From NCBI GenBank assembly GCA_033558025.1, contig JAUCEF010000006.1:2294001-2358000 (forward strand): a stretch of 64,000 bases of DNA, read 5' to 3'. The translations under genes were made by a program, and so were the position numbers. The stretch is from Phytophthora sp. 'mugwort' (taxonomy: Eukaryota > Oomycota > Peronosporomycetes > Peronosporales > Peronosporaceae). The notes beneath the pieces are model-generated. The model did no database searches, had not been told where the DNA came from, and saw only the letters and a program-made list of their open reading frames with translations. Positions 12,108-22,981 of the stretch are shown here, in pieces; position 1 is the first letter of the stretch; every line of letters starts with the position of its first letter.

Positions 12108-12836
12108 TCACATGAGCTTGAGGTGGCCCGTAATCTCGTCGATCGCCTTCAGCGGCGCCGGGCCAATGCTCAGCACCGTCTTGCTCTCCGGCGCAATCTG
12201 GGTTCGACCGGCGTCAATCTGACAGCATCAAAGCGTCAACAGCTCAACCTTATCGGCATCAATCCACACACTTCTTACCACAACGTAGTTGACGAGTCCG
12301 TGCTCCGCCGCCCTCTCTGCCAACGCAAGCATCTCCTCCTCCGAGTCCACCTTGAGACAGACCTTGGCCTGGCCCAGCATCTCCCAAGCTCGAACGGCAT
12401 CCGGCGTCCGTTTGACCGCGCGCTTGTACGCGCCCAGCGTCGCGTGGCAGCACTGCGCCGCGATTTTGCCTGTCGCGTTGTTCACCTTCATGAGCGCACC
12501 ATATATTGAATCAAATGTCGACTAACCGTACCAACCTTTGCCCATTTTCAGGTCCGTGCGCACGCACATAACCATCTTATGGGGCACCCAACTGGCCGAG
12601 TCCTCGCCCTCCCAGTCGTCCGAGGAGCCCGAGGAAGAGCGGGACGACGTGCCCGAGCGAGGTGCCGCGGCTTCCTCGTCGCTGTTATCGTTGATGGTAC
12701 TACTCGATGCCTTTGGCGACGAGGTGCCATCATTTAGAAGGTACGAGGAGACGAAATAGTTCGTCGCGACGCCCAGCACGAAGGCCGCCGTGCACTTCCA
12801 GGCCACGTCCTCCATGGATTTGTATAGTGCCACCAT
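12108..12836 (-). CDS. PTH2: Peptidyl-tRNA hydrolase 2
   Basis: Exons 12836-12536, 12469-12279 and 12218-12108 join in phase to 200 aa. PTH2 releases peptides from peptidyl-tRNA that drops off ribosomes. The conserved domain runs from [19 protein letters not shown] through the middle exon to [19 protein letters not shown] and ends GHLKLM, all classic PTH2 motifs. The N-terminus (~residues 1-75) has a hydrophobic helix ([20 protein letters not shown]) and a Ser-rich acidic linker, consistent with membrane anchoring as in mitochondrial PTH2. It converges with the sphingomyelinase-like gene, with about 150 bp between stops. Confidence 0.92.
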
Positions 12837-13284
12837 GAAAACGGTTTAGTGTGTCCCACATCATGGTATACAGTTTAGCTTATACTGTTTTTACATCAGC
12901 TATAATATACTACCTGCAACTTCGAGTTATATTTCTACAGCACTGACGAGTCCGAATCACACGGTCCAACAAGGGCAATTACACAAACGCTTTCAACTCC
13001 GACATGTTCACGCCACACTCCGTGAAGGAGTCTTCCTGTCCAGGTTCTGACTGTCGTACAAAGTATTGGTGCCACATGAGGAGACTCGGGGTTCGCTTCA
13101 TCAAGGAAGCCTATCTTTATCGAGTACTAATAAGTTCATCATGTGTTGTGATGCAGCGATGACAGACTTGAACTTCAGGTTTCATCAGGAACATTGACGC
13201 CTAGCAAACGCGTATAACTCTCGGGTTTGTTCGTCTACTCACAAATTCGTCCACGACGGCATTCCACAACTGCTTGCTCTGCAA
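12837..13284. other. Intergenic stretch
   Basis: It lies between the 5' end of PTH2 and the 3' end of the first ABM-type gene. I see no coding region or strong repeat. Confidence 0.6.
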
Positions 13285-13678
13285 TCAGAGGCGGCTCGTA
13301 TCTAACTCGTTAAACTGGCGAATCTCCAGCTTCTTGGCTAGCAGCGGAGCCATGTAGGGTCCGAATGCGGCGTAGAACGGGTTGCTCATGTGAACTTTCA
13401 GGCTCTACCCAAAAGGACGGCACAACACATTAATACCTGTACGTCACGTACAGATTCGTAGCCGAGGGCCACTGAAAGAAGGAACGCACACTCTTCTTCT
13501 CGTAGCGTTCAACGGTTGTCCACTTGCGGGGGTCCGCATGGTCTTGCATGACGTGCCAGTTCAGGGTACCCTCGTCCTTCACGTACACGTCCGAGGCCTC
13601 GACGAGCTTGCTGCGGATCTTCTCCTCAATGTCCTTACCCTCCTTGGCTTGCAAGTGGCATACAATGGTGTAGACCAT
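13285..13678 (-). CDS. ABM-type small protein, intron-containing subtype (left)
   Basis: Two exons (13678-13490, 13404-13285) give 102 aa. The protein begins MVYTIVCHLQAKEGKDIEEK and contains LNWHVMQDHADPRKWTTVER, then SNPFYAAFG and LEIRQFNELDTS. The layout fits the antibiotic-biosynthesis-monooxygenase (ABM, dimeric alpha/beta barrel) fold; the function is unknown. The intron falls at codon 63, phase 0, exactly as in the copy at 45.7 kb, while the 14-16 and 41-44 kb copies have no intron. The C-terminus ends DTSRL instead of DTSKPVHVE. It is transcribed toward the sphingomyelinase-like gene. Confidence 0.8.
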
Positions 13679-13716
13679 GTTGGGGTTTGGTAGATTAGCG
13701 AAGTTAACGCCTTAAG

Positions 13717-13735
13717 GGGAAATTGAAAAGTGATG
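13717..13735 (-). promoter_or_regulatory. Initiator-like core promoter of the 13.5-kb ABM gene
   Basis: The minus strand reads CATCACTTTTCAATTTCCC, close to the oomycete initiator GCTCATTYYNCAWTTTNYY, 38 bp upstream of the ATG. Confidence 0.6.
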
Positions 13736-14263
13736 GTGGAGGGCCACTGGGGCTGGACTAGAGAAGTTGAAAAACGTTTACGACGACTCTTTTTGGCTTC
13801 GCAGCTTCAACATAGGGGGTCAGCGCATCGGAGGCGTCTAGCAAAAAGGATGCATGGGTAAGCCTTACAACATTATAAGCCTTACAAAATGAGTAGTGCC
13901 GAATTTGTATATAGACTGGAATGATGCAGTTTCGTCATCGCATCTGCACCTCGCTATCTGAATTCTCCGTTTGCCCAAATCATGAACGTCGGATGTGTAA
14001 AACGAAAATAGATGCCCTTATTAGGGGCAAAATACTACTAGTAACCACCAAGATAGTGGGCAAAGGGGGTATGTGAGCTATTATTTATCGAAATGCTACA
14101 CAAAATCACAACACATAGCTCCACAATACGTATTCCTATTTACTGTTTTTAGTTTGTTTTTCTACGATTGACACGAGGATTCCATTAACCACCACCCAGA
14201 CGCACCTACTACATCTCAATCATCAATCCAACAGCGAACGCAAATCGACTCGATTTGGACGGG

Positions 14264-14430
14264 CGACGGCGCAGCAGCTTGATCCACTCCGCAACACACC
14301 TATGAAAAGCCTTGAGAAATACAACTTGTACTCAACCAACGACGATCGGACAGTCATTCGCTAGATCACGCGCCACAGCTTGATCCGCTCCGCAACACAC
14401 TCATGAAACGCCTTGAAAGACCAACTTGTA
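14264..14430. repeat. Direct repeat of about 105 bp downstream of an ABM gene
   Basis: The segment starting CAGCTTGATCCACTCCGCAA near 14274 recurs near 14380 as CAGCTTGATCCGCTCCGCAA. Both copies continue through ATGAAA-GCCTTGA and the ACTTGTACTCA-CCAACGACGA motif. The sequence also matches, inverted, the 3' flank of the gene at 16088-16408, where it is single, so the left arm gained a tandem duplication. The rest of 13736-14473 is intergenic. Confidence 0.7.
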
Positions 14431-14473
14431 CTCATCCAACGACGAGGACAGCCGTTCGTTCTAGCTCATGCAT

Positions 14474-14794
14474 TTACTCGACGTGCACGGGTTTGCTCGT
14501 GTCCAGCTCGTTGAAGCGGCGCAAGTCCATCGGCTGGTCCAGAAGCGGGATGACATACGGGTCAAACGTCTGCCAGTACGGGTTGCCCAGGTGGTACTTC
14601 TGGCTGCTCTCGTGCTCGTAGCGCTCGACGATGCACCACTTGCGCGGGTCCTGGTGGTCCTGCATCACATGCCAGCCGACGGTCTCGATATCCTTGGAGT
14701 ACACCTGCGAGGCCTCGATCAGCTTGTTGCGCAGCTTCTCCTCGACCTCCTTGCCCTCCTTGGCGTACAGGTGAACGACGATCGTGTAGACCAT
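14474..14794 (-). CDS. ABM-type small protein, intronless (left pair, outward copy)
   Basis: One uninterrupted frame of 106 aa: MVYTIVVHLYAKEGKEVEEK, WHVMQDHQDPRKWCIVERYE, a central HLGNPYWQTFDPYV and LRRFNELDTSKPVHVE at the end. It differs from the copies at 16.1, 41.1 and 43.6 kb by a single residue (Gln for Lys in PYWQTF). It is head-to-head with 16088-16408. A small ABM-fold dimer is likely; ABM proteins include oxygenases and non-catalytic members, and no active site can be assigned. Confidence 0.85.
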   Translation of the reverse strand: MVYTIVVHLYAKEGKEVEEKLRNKLIEASQVYSKDIETVGWHVMQDHQDPRKWCIVERYEHESSQKYHLGNPYWQTFDPYVIPLLDQPMDLRRFNELDTSKPVHVE

Positions 14795-14832
14795 TTTTGG
14801 TGGTGGATCAGTGACGGATTTGAAAACTTGAC

Positions 14833-14851
14833 AGGAAATTGAAAAGTGAGC
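14833..14851 (-). promoter_or_regulatory. Initiator-like core promoter of the 14.6-kb ABM gene
   Basis: The minus strand reads GCTCACTTTTCAATTTCCT, one mismatch from the oomycete initiator consensus, 39 bp upstream of the ATG. The same block precedes all four intronless ABM copies. Confidence 0.7.
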
Positions 14852-16029
14852 TCACGATGGCGGGACAGAAGGTCTGGATGATGTAGCTTGGCTTCTTGTC
14901 ACTCCTCTTGCGGAGGGAATGTCAGGCCTGCTTCGTCATTGAAGTAGCGAGGGAGAGCTGCATCAACTCGGATACGCAACGGGCTATCATTACAGAGGCG
15001 GTACAAGTACCAGGTATGGGCTCTTTCTAATCGCGAGCTTCCCGCTCAAGGCAGCACTTTGGTCGTACAGCAGGTGGGTACATAATATGTGTTTCGGTGC
15101 AGTCGTTGCAAATTGCAATCGCGTGGAGTGCCGAGTGAACGCATGAACCAAGTGCATCACTTGGACTTGGTGCGCATGACTTGGTTCATGCGTTTTTCTA
15201 TCGGACGAGCTAGGTCAGTAAGCAGATGCTTTTGATAGTTGGTCACAAGGAAGTCAAATTGGCAGGGCTGCATTAAAGAGTTCGCAAACGCGGAACTTCA
15301 ATTGGTGCTTGGATTTTCGCAGTTCAACTGTTCTATGCAATCTGATTTCAACTCACACATGGCATGCATTGCACACGGTGTGAGGCTTGGCCACAAGCTC
15401 ATACGGTAAACGTAGGAATGCGCCTTGTATTTGGCAGCAAAAGGCTCAGTGCGTTCTCTGATTTATGGGTGTTCACTTCGGGCGAGTGGACCAGAGAAAG
15501 GAGGACAGCGTCAACTTCAACCAGTGACGTCGTGACCCAAGCGAGACGAGACGCCGATACAGTTTGAATGACCACCGCACCACAGCACGAGTTTATGAGG
15601 ACCCCCTTGTCAACTCGAGCGGCAGAGAGTGGTTCCTGCAATGGCAGAACTGCAAAACCTCTATGGTCACTTCTAGTGTAAGCAGGTTCGCTGACGCGCA
15701 ACTGCGTTGATGCGTGGAGGTCAAGGGGAGATTCAGGGGGAACTGAGCAAATCGTTTCAGATTTGGAATCTAGGGCAGAACGGTAGTTTGTACTTGTATG
15801 TAATATTAGAGAGATTTGTCTTAAATATTTTGTACTTGTAAAAAATACATATAAAGAGGTTTGTCCAAGTTCAAGTCTGAAGTTAACTCAACTTTGCGTA
15901 TCTGTGTGAATGCACCTCTCCGATCCAAGCGGAAGGCTCCCCTCTCTGAACGTTCCACATGGCACCAACAGGGGAAGTGACAAGAAGCCAAGCCACATCA
16001 ATCTCAACCCTTCTGTCCCGCCCTCGTGA
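14852..16029. other. Spacer between the left head-to-head ABM genes
   Basis: No gene is seen. The part at 15270-15450 matches 42825-43020 in direct orientation. The part at about 15700-15890 matches 41608-41850 in inverted orientation (shared AGTTCAAGTCTGAAGTTAAC). The spacer is therefore a mosaic of sequence shared with the right-hand pair. Confidence 0.65.
15138..15194. repeat. Hairpin with 16-bp perfect arms
   Basis: AACGCATGAACCAAGT at 15138-15153 is the exact inverse of 15179-15194. It lies in the spacer between divergent ABM genes and contains further ACTTGG half-repeats in the loop. Confidence 0.75.
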
Positions 16030-16048
16030 GCTCACTTTTCATTTTCTT
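16030..16048 (+). promoter_or_regulatory. Initiator-like core promoter of the 16.2-kb ABM gene
   Basis: GCTCACTTTTCATTTTCTT matches the oomycete initiator with one mismatch, about 40 bp before the ATG. Confidence 0.7.
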
Positions 16049-16087
16049 GTCAAAGTTTACAAATCCGTCATTGAGCCACCACCGAAA

Positions 16088-16408
16088 ATGGTCTACACGA
16101 TTGTCGTTCACCTGTACGCCAAGGAGGGCAAGGAGGTCGAGGAAAAGCTGCGCAACAAGCTGATCGAGGCCTCGCAGGTGTACTCCAAGGATATTGAGAC
16201 CGTCGGCTGGCATGTGATGCAGGACCACCAGGACCCGCGCAAGTGGTGCATCGTCGAGCGCTACGAGCACGAGAGCAGCCAGAAGTACCACCTGGGCAAC
16301 CCGTACTGGAAGACGTTCGACCCGTACGTCATCCCGCTTCTGGACCAGCCGATGGACTTGCGCCGCTTCAACGAGCTGGACACGAGCAAACCCGTGCACG
16401 TCGAGTAA
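16088..16408 (+). CDS. ABM-type small protein, intronless (left pair, inward copy)
   Basis: 106 aa, identical in sequence to the copies at 41095-41415 and 43635-43955. The ATG at 16088 is chosen because it aligns with all paralogues and follows the initiator block; the frame is open further upstream but that part has no counterpart in the paralogues. Its 3' flank mirrors that of the gene at 14474-14794, so the pair is a true inverted duplication. Role unknown; ABM-fold dimer inferred. Confidence 0.85.
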   Translation: MVYTIVVHLYAKEGKEVEEKLRNKLIEASQVYSKDIETVGWHVMQDHQDPRKWCIVERYEHESSQKYHLGNPYWKTFDPYVIPLLDQPMDLRRFNELDTSKPVHVE

Positions 16409-16838
16409 ATGCATGAGCTAGAACGAACGGCTGTCCTCGTCGTTGGATGAGTACAAGTTGATCTTTCAAGGCGTTTCATGAGTGTGTTGCGGAGTGGATC
16501 AAGCTGCTGCGCCATCGCTAGGCAAAATCGAGTCGAATTGCGTTCGCTGTTGGATCGATGCCTTATGATGCAGTTCAGTGGCATCTGGGTGATCGCTAAT
16601 GGGATCCTAGTGTCAATCGTGTGCGTGTTAGAAACAAAGAAAAAGTAAATAAGACGTACGTTTTGTGTAATTCTTAAAAGTGGTCGTTTGTGCTGCTGTT
16701 GTTGTCTTGTTCGAGCTGCAAGAATAAGAAGCTAAACACCAATCAATACAAAATCGGGAAAGAATACATAGTACTGAGATCGTATCAGAAAGATAACCAG
16801 TAGTGACTGAAGGCGTCATGTTTGCCATTAAAAGGCGA
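16409..16838. other. 3' flank of ABM gene, no further gene
   Basis: The first ~200 bp mirror the 3' flank of 14474-14794 (ACACTCATGAAACGCCTTGA family sequence). The rest is AT-rich and I see nothing coding. Confidence 0.55.
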
Positions 16839-16921
16839 GAGTTCACTTTATTAATTAACATAGTATCGCGGCCAACCGTACTGCAGTAGTATTGGCCGCG
16901 ATATGTTAGTAAAGTGAACTC
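16839..16921. repeat. Foldback / MITE-like terminal inverted repeats
   Basis: GAGTTCACTTTA...ATCGCGGCCAA at 16839-16875 is mirrored by TTGGCCGCGATATGTTAGTA plus AAGTGAACTC at 16892-16921, around a 16-bp centre. It looks like two transposon ends brought together, or a tiny MITE. Confidence 0.75.
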
Positions 16922-17767
16922 GTAGTAACTACACCCTATATCGAAGATACTGTAGGAGGCCGTAATTATTAATAAAACGAGGGCGGATATGCGTTACTGG
17001 ATGCCCAATACCTTCTGTGTTGTTTATAACTTGTTGCTGGCTCGATAGGTGACGCTACGATGACTTGACACAACGCAACGTTTTCCTTTTTCGCCCTGAT
17101 AATATTCTATTGAAACTTGCCAATATCAGACATGGGTGCTACTTACTTTGAGGATCTTTTCCTAACTTTTGAGCAACGTCGTCCCAGGCCTAACTTCTGA
17201 GTATTGTCAACTGCTGACTCCGAAGTATAATTTGGGGCTACTGGTACTGACCACTAAGGAAGTGCGTGGTCACAAGCCCACATCTTTGGAAACCATGCAG
17301 CCACCGCAGCTTATCTTGTCCCATCTGATCGAGAGAACAACCTCCTGATCTTTCCTGATTAATTATATTTCCGCGTCATGCGCGTCTAATACAGGACGGT
17401 GTTGTTGTTGTTGCACACCTCGGCCCATCGTGGGTTACATCAAAAATACGTGTGCCAAAGGAGAGTATTGCGATTTGTAATGTTAGTTGGTGTGAAGCAC
17501 GACACCACAGAGTGCACACAAATTATCGCCACTACCCTTGATATTTCCATTCTTTAACTTGCAGTATTCGAGGCAAGGTTTGATGGAGTTAAACAATTCC
17601 ATGCCACCGCTGGTGCTACGTGACACGCACCTCGATAATGGGCATTCAAGCGGGAGCATCGTGTCCAAGTGGGACGGTGAGAGAAGAACACCATCCGCCT
17701 CAAAAACGGTACGTTTACTCGGTTGTTGCAGTTTTCATCACTCAAGGAAGCTCTGATAGGCATGGTG
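16922..17767. other. Uncharacterised, no gene seen
   Basis: Only short frames without motifs. It lies between the foldback and the Tc1/IS630-like relic. Confidence 0.5.
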
Positions 17768-17820
17768 GGAACTACATGTACTACACCTTTGCCGGTCCAA
17801 AGTGGTGCTACATGTAGTCC
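17768..17820. repeat. Imperfect inverted repeat with CTACATGTA core
   Basis: GGAACTACATGTACTACACC (17768-) pairs imperfectly with GGTGCTACATGTAGTCC at the right end. It lies just outside the 3' end of the transposase relic and could be a terminal repeat or an independent small foldback. The CTACATGTAGTA-type core also occurs near 395 and 50508. Confidence 0.55.
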
Positions 17821-17945
17821 AGAGAGATACGATTTCTTACAAAATTAAAAACAACATTTGCATTTTTAAAATGAGATTACGAAACCACAGAGCAAAGCAG
17901 TGAAACCCAAGAGCAAAGCGGTGGAGCCGTTACTGACACACCCGA

Positions 17946-19130
17946 TTACGCGCCGTACTGTATGTCACTCATACGCTCAGCGGCGGCCACAGCATGTTGG
18001 TAATACAGAGCCATCTTGTTGACCAGGCGAAGGTCCATGCAGCTGATGCTGCGGCGAGCAGCGCCTTCCAAAATCATCAAGCAACCCTCCCCATTCTGGC
18101 CACGCAGTCGAAAATCCACCCGATCTTTGCGTGCTAACGCGAGGTCTGTCTTGATCCGCGCCTTGAGTACGCTGATGAAACCTTGCACATCGGCGAATAT
18201 GGTGCTAGGCGAAGAAGCACCAGGTCGTCTTGCTCCACGACGAGGTCTTCTGTTTGGCTGTGCGCCGGTAAGGTGTCGAGAACGACCACAATCTTCTTCC
18301 CATGAAAGTGGTCGAGATACATTTGCGATCCTTCACGTTCGCGTAGATCTCATCCACGAATGCCGCTTGACATCCATCCGGATACTGCCGCGTTCCAGTC
18401 GATAATGGACCAGTCCGACCACAGTCGAAACAACGCACTGTACCTGAAGGTTAGCGCCCTTCGACGGGGACAGCACAACTGTCGCACACCCGTCCACTTG
18501 GCGCGCCCCTGCGTGCACTTGCAGTAAATGTTGAAGTTTGTCTCGTAATAGACGATGAAGTCGTCGTCGCGCATGTGGGCGCACAAGTCCTTAGCAAACT
18601 GTTTTTTCGTTTACCTTGTTTAGATCATTTTTGCATGTCTGGGGCTTGACATGCACCTAGGAGATAAATTAACAACGGTAAATATAAGCCAGATTGATTA
18701 TGAATACACTCCGAAATCAATAATAAATCCGTTTTCATCTTGTAATGTTAGTTAAGCTGTACAATACGCAACTTACCTGTTTCAGCGTGTACAGCATACG
18801 TGCGCTTGACGGATATGGTGGACGTGCTGATGTTCACACCAAAATCAAATATGACCATGTCCTTCATCGCTTGCAGGGTGTAGGTGCAGTTGTCGTCTAG
18901 GTACCCCTCCAGCGCTGCCAAGATCTGGGGGTATACTTGCCACAGGAGCCACGGAACCCACCACGAGGCAGCGGTTCTCCGCGGCCGCTTTTGACGATCC
19001 GACGTGCCGCCGACGGGGATATGCCGTTGTGCGCGGCGATGAGCATCCAATCCCCGCCGGCACGGTACCTCTCATGCACACGTGGCCGGGCAACAGCAGA
19101 ATGGTGTGGACTCGGCATTCTTTTGGGTGG
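17946..19130 (-). mobile_element. Decayed Tc1/mariner-IS630-like transposase
   Basis: Read from right to left in several frames. An N-terminal helix-turn-helix part (AAHNGISPSAARRIVKSGRG, then QILAALEGYLDDNCTYTLQ) is followed by a catalytic region. FIVYYETNFNIYCK resembles the first catalytic DE-T/S-N block; VVVLDTLPAHSQTEDL carries the second Asp; LLRLAPYSPMCK is the typical APYSP motif. Frame changes near 18600, 18440, 18330 and 18190 break the gene, so it is dead. The element ends are not defined. Confidence 0.7.
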
Positions 19131-19429
19131 GGATGCTAATGGCCACGGCGAGGCATTATAGGGGCGGGCGGCGGGTGACAGGGCCTGGCTTTAGGGAACG
19201 GCACCTCATTAAAGAAGCGGGCGGGGCGAGTGAGAAGGCGTGTCGGGGTAAGATGGGGGAGGGACTTGAGCCGCATAATGGAAAACAGGAAGTGTGTTTA
19301 TCAACTCACCGCTTTGGGTCCCCAAAGACCGCTGGTCTGCGTTTTAGTGTTTTCGCAAACATACTAGAAAAGTAACAATTTTTAAAATTTCATTTTTGCG
19401 TCACTTCGCCGGATTGTTCTGGACTAGTA

Positions 19430-20616
19430 CCACGTTGGAACGCTAAAGGTGTACATAAGACTATAACGTTTGGTGCAACTACGGCAAGAAGGGCAAGGGT
19501 CAACGAGTGTACCGTTGCACAACGCACTGATTGCGGCAAGCTTTTTCGTGTTGGCTTCGCAAAAGATGGCGACTCTAAATTGATCACTTTGAAAGAAACT
19601 GGAGAGCATGAAGACGATCTCTCTGGTGAAATGGTATGTCCTTGCGCTTGAAACGGGAGTGACTTGCTAACGGGAGGTGCTGGTGGCCAAACGTGCTCCA
19701 AGGTTATGTTAAAATGAGTTTCATTACAAACTAGTGTCCGTGTTTCTTTGAGAAGCAGCTGAACAACAGCAAGACGTATTTAAAGAAGAAGACTGCAGGT
19801 AAGTTTACTTTCAAACGAATATGGAGTGTACAAGCACTCTGATTGTTAATTCGATGGTTGGAAATTGGAGACAACTCGACGCTATTTGCGTGTGTGCCAG
19901 GGAAGCTATGTGAGACGACCGACATCTGTTTTCGGCGCTGGACTCGCATTTGATCCAGAAACGGATACCGCACACTGTGAAATTCAGTCAAGCAGCTTCC
20001 AGCATGAACCCATCGTATTGAAAACTGTTGAATACTTGGTTGAGGAGAATGGAGCATACGCGCTGTCGCAGGGCATCATTGTATCGTCACGGACACGCCT
20101 GCGTGATATGGTGTGCGCGATGCGAGGCCAGGGTGACGACGACCTACTGGGTGTACGTACAAGCTTCACTCGGTAAGAATACAACCGATCATACTTGAAG
20201 ACGGGAATGTATCGACTTTTATATACATTGGCCTCACGTTAGGTGGCTAGACGCTCATCGACTTTGGTACGTATACCACCCATTTTGCGCGAAGCCAATT
20301 CTCGAAGACCTTTGTCCCCTGGATGTACATGTTCACTCGTACAGAGAACGAGTTCATGTACATGGAGATGTTCTCGAGAGCTAAGACTTGCGCCATTAAA
20401 TTATTCCAGATTGACCTGAAATTGGTTTTCGGCAGTCTAGATTGTACATCGTTCATCGCCAACGCATTTCAAGCGGTATGGTCAGGTGTACTTCTGATGA
20501 ACTGTTACCATCACTTAATGCGACACGCTCGCTCAAAAGCACGTTTAAATGATAGCCTTCTTTTCAGATCAAAGGCAGTTCAGATCAAATTAGGTCACGC
20601 TCATAAAATGCTCTAA
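19430..20616 (+). mobile_element. Decayed Mutator-like (MULE) transposase fragment
   Basis: An N-terminal zinc-finger-like part (WCNYGKKGKGQRVYRC, then TDCGKLFRVGFAKDG after a frame change) is followed ~700 bp later by a MULE transposase core. MYMFTRTENEFMYMEMFSRA, then LDCTSFIANAFQAVWSGV and NCYHHLMRHARSKAR match the Asp-x-aNAf-vWp...CwpHl-Rk pattern of MULE transposases. Frameshifts and stops separate the pieces. Confidence 0.6.
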
Positions 20617-20619
20617 CAT

Positions 20620-21108
20620 ACCATGTGGTGTTTACTTGATGATTATGCTCAACCGGAGACACGCGCAAACTCAATCACAGGATCGTGATTCACTCACAAC
20701 CACCCGCCTGAAAACTGCACTGACATTAAATTGGTCTCACATCAGAAACCACCGCAAAGACATCAAGACCCAAGGACTATAGTACAAACAGAGACCCCAA
20801 GAAGTGGCAATCGGCCCGCAGCGCTGCACTGACGCCTGGACGATGATACCCGCGACTCTGCTGCACGATCATACGTTTTGATGTATACCTTGGGCTTTGG
20901 TGTTACGTCTTCTACCAGCTAACACTATATTTTGTCGTGTGAGTAGTTTGCATGTATGTACAGTCTAGATCGAAAACTATTACAGTGTTATCCCTTCAGT
21001 GCTCTTAGGTTACGCTTGAGCTTGAAATATGGGGTGTGCGCGGTGTATACTTGTACCTGCCTCTGTCTGAAAGTTGGATATTTAGTAGAGTACTGGTGTC
21101 AGTTTTCC
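20620..21108. other. Uncharacterised, no gene seen
   Basis: It lies between a MULE relic and a tandem repeat. No motif was recognised. Confidence 0.5.
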
Positions 21109-21246
21109 GAAGCCTATTGGTGTGGGTATTCTGTAGCCTATTGATGTAGGTATTCTGTAGCTGATTGGTGTGGGTATCTGTAGCTTTTCAGCGTAAAACC
21201 TGTAGCCGGAAGGTGTGGAACCTGTAACCTGCTGGCGTGAAACTGT
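21109..21246. repeat. Six diverged 22-24-bp tandem units
   Basis: Units of the type GTAGCCTATTGGTGTGGGTA(TTCT) repeat head to tail. The first three are close to each other; the last three (CTGTAGCCGGAAGGTGTGGA type) are decayed. Confidence 0.75.
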
Positions 21247-21426
21247 ATCCTTATCGACAATGTTAAACTTAGTTAAGTAACTACGTATTCGCACGTACGG
21301 GAACCAATCTGTATTCGTCTTTTGATTACCCTTCTGTAGTATGTCTACTGTAGCGTCTAAAGGCGCCTTGCGCACCGCTGGCCGCGAAGCTCACGCTGTA
21401 GAGCAGCGACATCAGCGCTGTTCAGC

Positions 21427-22591
21427 TTAGCAATGGGCTCCCATGTCGATGCCCACTGCACCTGCACTTCTGCCGCACCTTTCGACAAATCGCTGCCCGA
21501 TCAGTGCCGTGTACGGGTACGCGTCAGCAGCGTTTGCTGGGAAGGCTCTTGGTCCTTGGATCTCGCGTTGGGGACGCAGACTTGGAGCTGGTGGGGTGGC
21601 TGGCTGGGTTGTTGGAGCTTGTGGGGCTGACTTGGTTCGAGGCGGGGTTATCGGCGCTGTTGGCACAGTTGAGGGTGCTGATTGGAGCGCAATGGCCGCA
21701 GGAACGGCGGGAATTTGTCTCGCGGGTGGTTCTGCGTGTTGGTGGACTCCTTGCGCTCCACGCAGGAGCTGAGTGTATTGGAACAATTCTAGCGTGTTGA
21801 GCGTAATGCGACGGTTTGGAACTTGATCTAAACTTGCCAGTGCGGAATCAAGAAACTCTCCGACCAGACGCTCCGGTGTCTTAGACAATTTGTCGTAATA
21901 GGAGTAGTGGAAAAGGAGAAATTTTGTGTCCGTTGCCGTGCCGTCCTCGCTATGGACCTGCGACCATGGACATACTTCTATCTGGCCATACACAGACCCT
22001 CCAATTTCGTCAGCGCGTACACGATTACCTCTTCGAAGTACATACTCCCTCGTCAACCCGACTGTCCCCGTATGTTGGTCGCGCGAGCCATAAAATTGTG
22101 CTCTCTTCTCTCTCTCCCAGGTTGCGGATTTTGTTGCCGCCATAGTCACCGCCATCCCATCCACAGCCCGTTTCATTGCCACAGTGACATCTTGGGTTGT
22201 GCTAGCGGGGAGGTCCATAGTATCTGGCTTACCGGAACCGTCCACAGGTATGGGACACAAAGTTTGTGTACCTCTGAAGGCGATCGACAAAATCGTATTT
22301 GCCTTTGCACCCGGTTCGATAATAGCTGCATCGAAATGACAACTTTGTCGGCGATTTATTGGCGCATGTAAATTTGAATCCCCCAATCCATCGAGGGGTC
22401 CGTCCAGTCCTGCGGGTCACCTTGACGGCCGAATCTGCGTTGAGTTCAGCAGGGGCATCCAATTCATCATCGCGATCAACCGCATCATCTAGCTCACCAA
22501 ATCTGAAATCATAATTTTGGTCAAAAATACTGGTATTAACGGCAGCCGGCTCGCTCGATGAATCATCTGAGCTTGAAGCAGGGTTGAGCAA
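21427..22591 (-). pseudogene. MULE N-terminal region with FLYWCH-like finger, truncated
   Basis: Two overlapping minus-strand frames. 22591-22229 carries an acidic N-terminus and a FLYWCH-type finger (GGFKFTCANKSPTKLSFRCS, YYRTGCKGKYDF, HTC). After a frame change, 22386-21427 continues with the region typical of Phytophthora MULEs (AMKRAVDGMAVTMAATKSAT, then VRADEIGGSVYGQIEVCPWS). Where the transposase core is expected there is instead a Pro/Thr/Ala-rich tail (PTAPITPPRTKSAPQAPTTQ). It is a truncated or rearranged element. Confidence 0.55.
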
Positions 22592-22894
22592 AACGTGTAG
22601 TCAATTTGCTGGCATAGGCGTTGTATTTCCCGAGGGTTGTACTGCACGGTCTACTTCAGCCTCAGGCTGAATAGATCTGTGTGAGGTGTTTCTGGCAATT
22701 AGTCTAACATATCACGTCAATATCGCGGTAACGCACTACTTCAATATTTTCTTGATTAATCCGCTCGGTGCTTGCAGTGGATCCGTCGCCCCTCGAGTAG
22801 TCGCAGCGCATGCTCGGGCACGGAGTCTGGACGACCTACGTCGGCGGGGGCTCATTTCCGCCAAAGTAAAGGGGCACCAACTGCTGGTTTTGGC
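22592..22894. other. No gene seen
   Basis: Short stretch upstream of the MULE fragment. No feature recognised. Confidence 0.5.
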
Positions 22895-22981
22895 TTTTAA
22901 GCTAAAGTGGCACCCTTTTCGAGCCTTAAGGTAAAGCGGCGTCCGTTTCGACCCTTAAGCTAAAGTGGTGTCCGTTTCGAG
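22895..22981. repeat. Three 29-bp tandem units
   Basis: CCTTAAGCTAAAGTGGTGTC(CGTTTCGAG) type units at 22895-22923, 22924-22952 and 22953-22981, differing at a few positions. Confidence 0.85.

Noticed and set aside
12548..12733. Arg-rich minus-strand frame overlapping PTH2 exon 1
   Set aside because: Shadow frame of a Ser/Asp-rich coding region.
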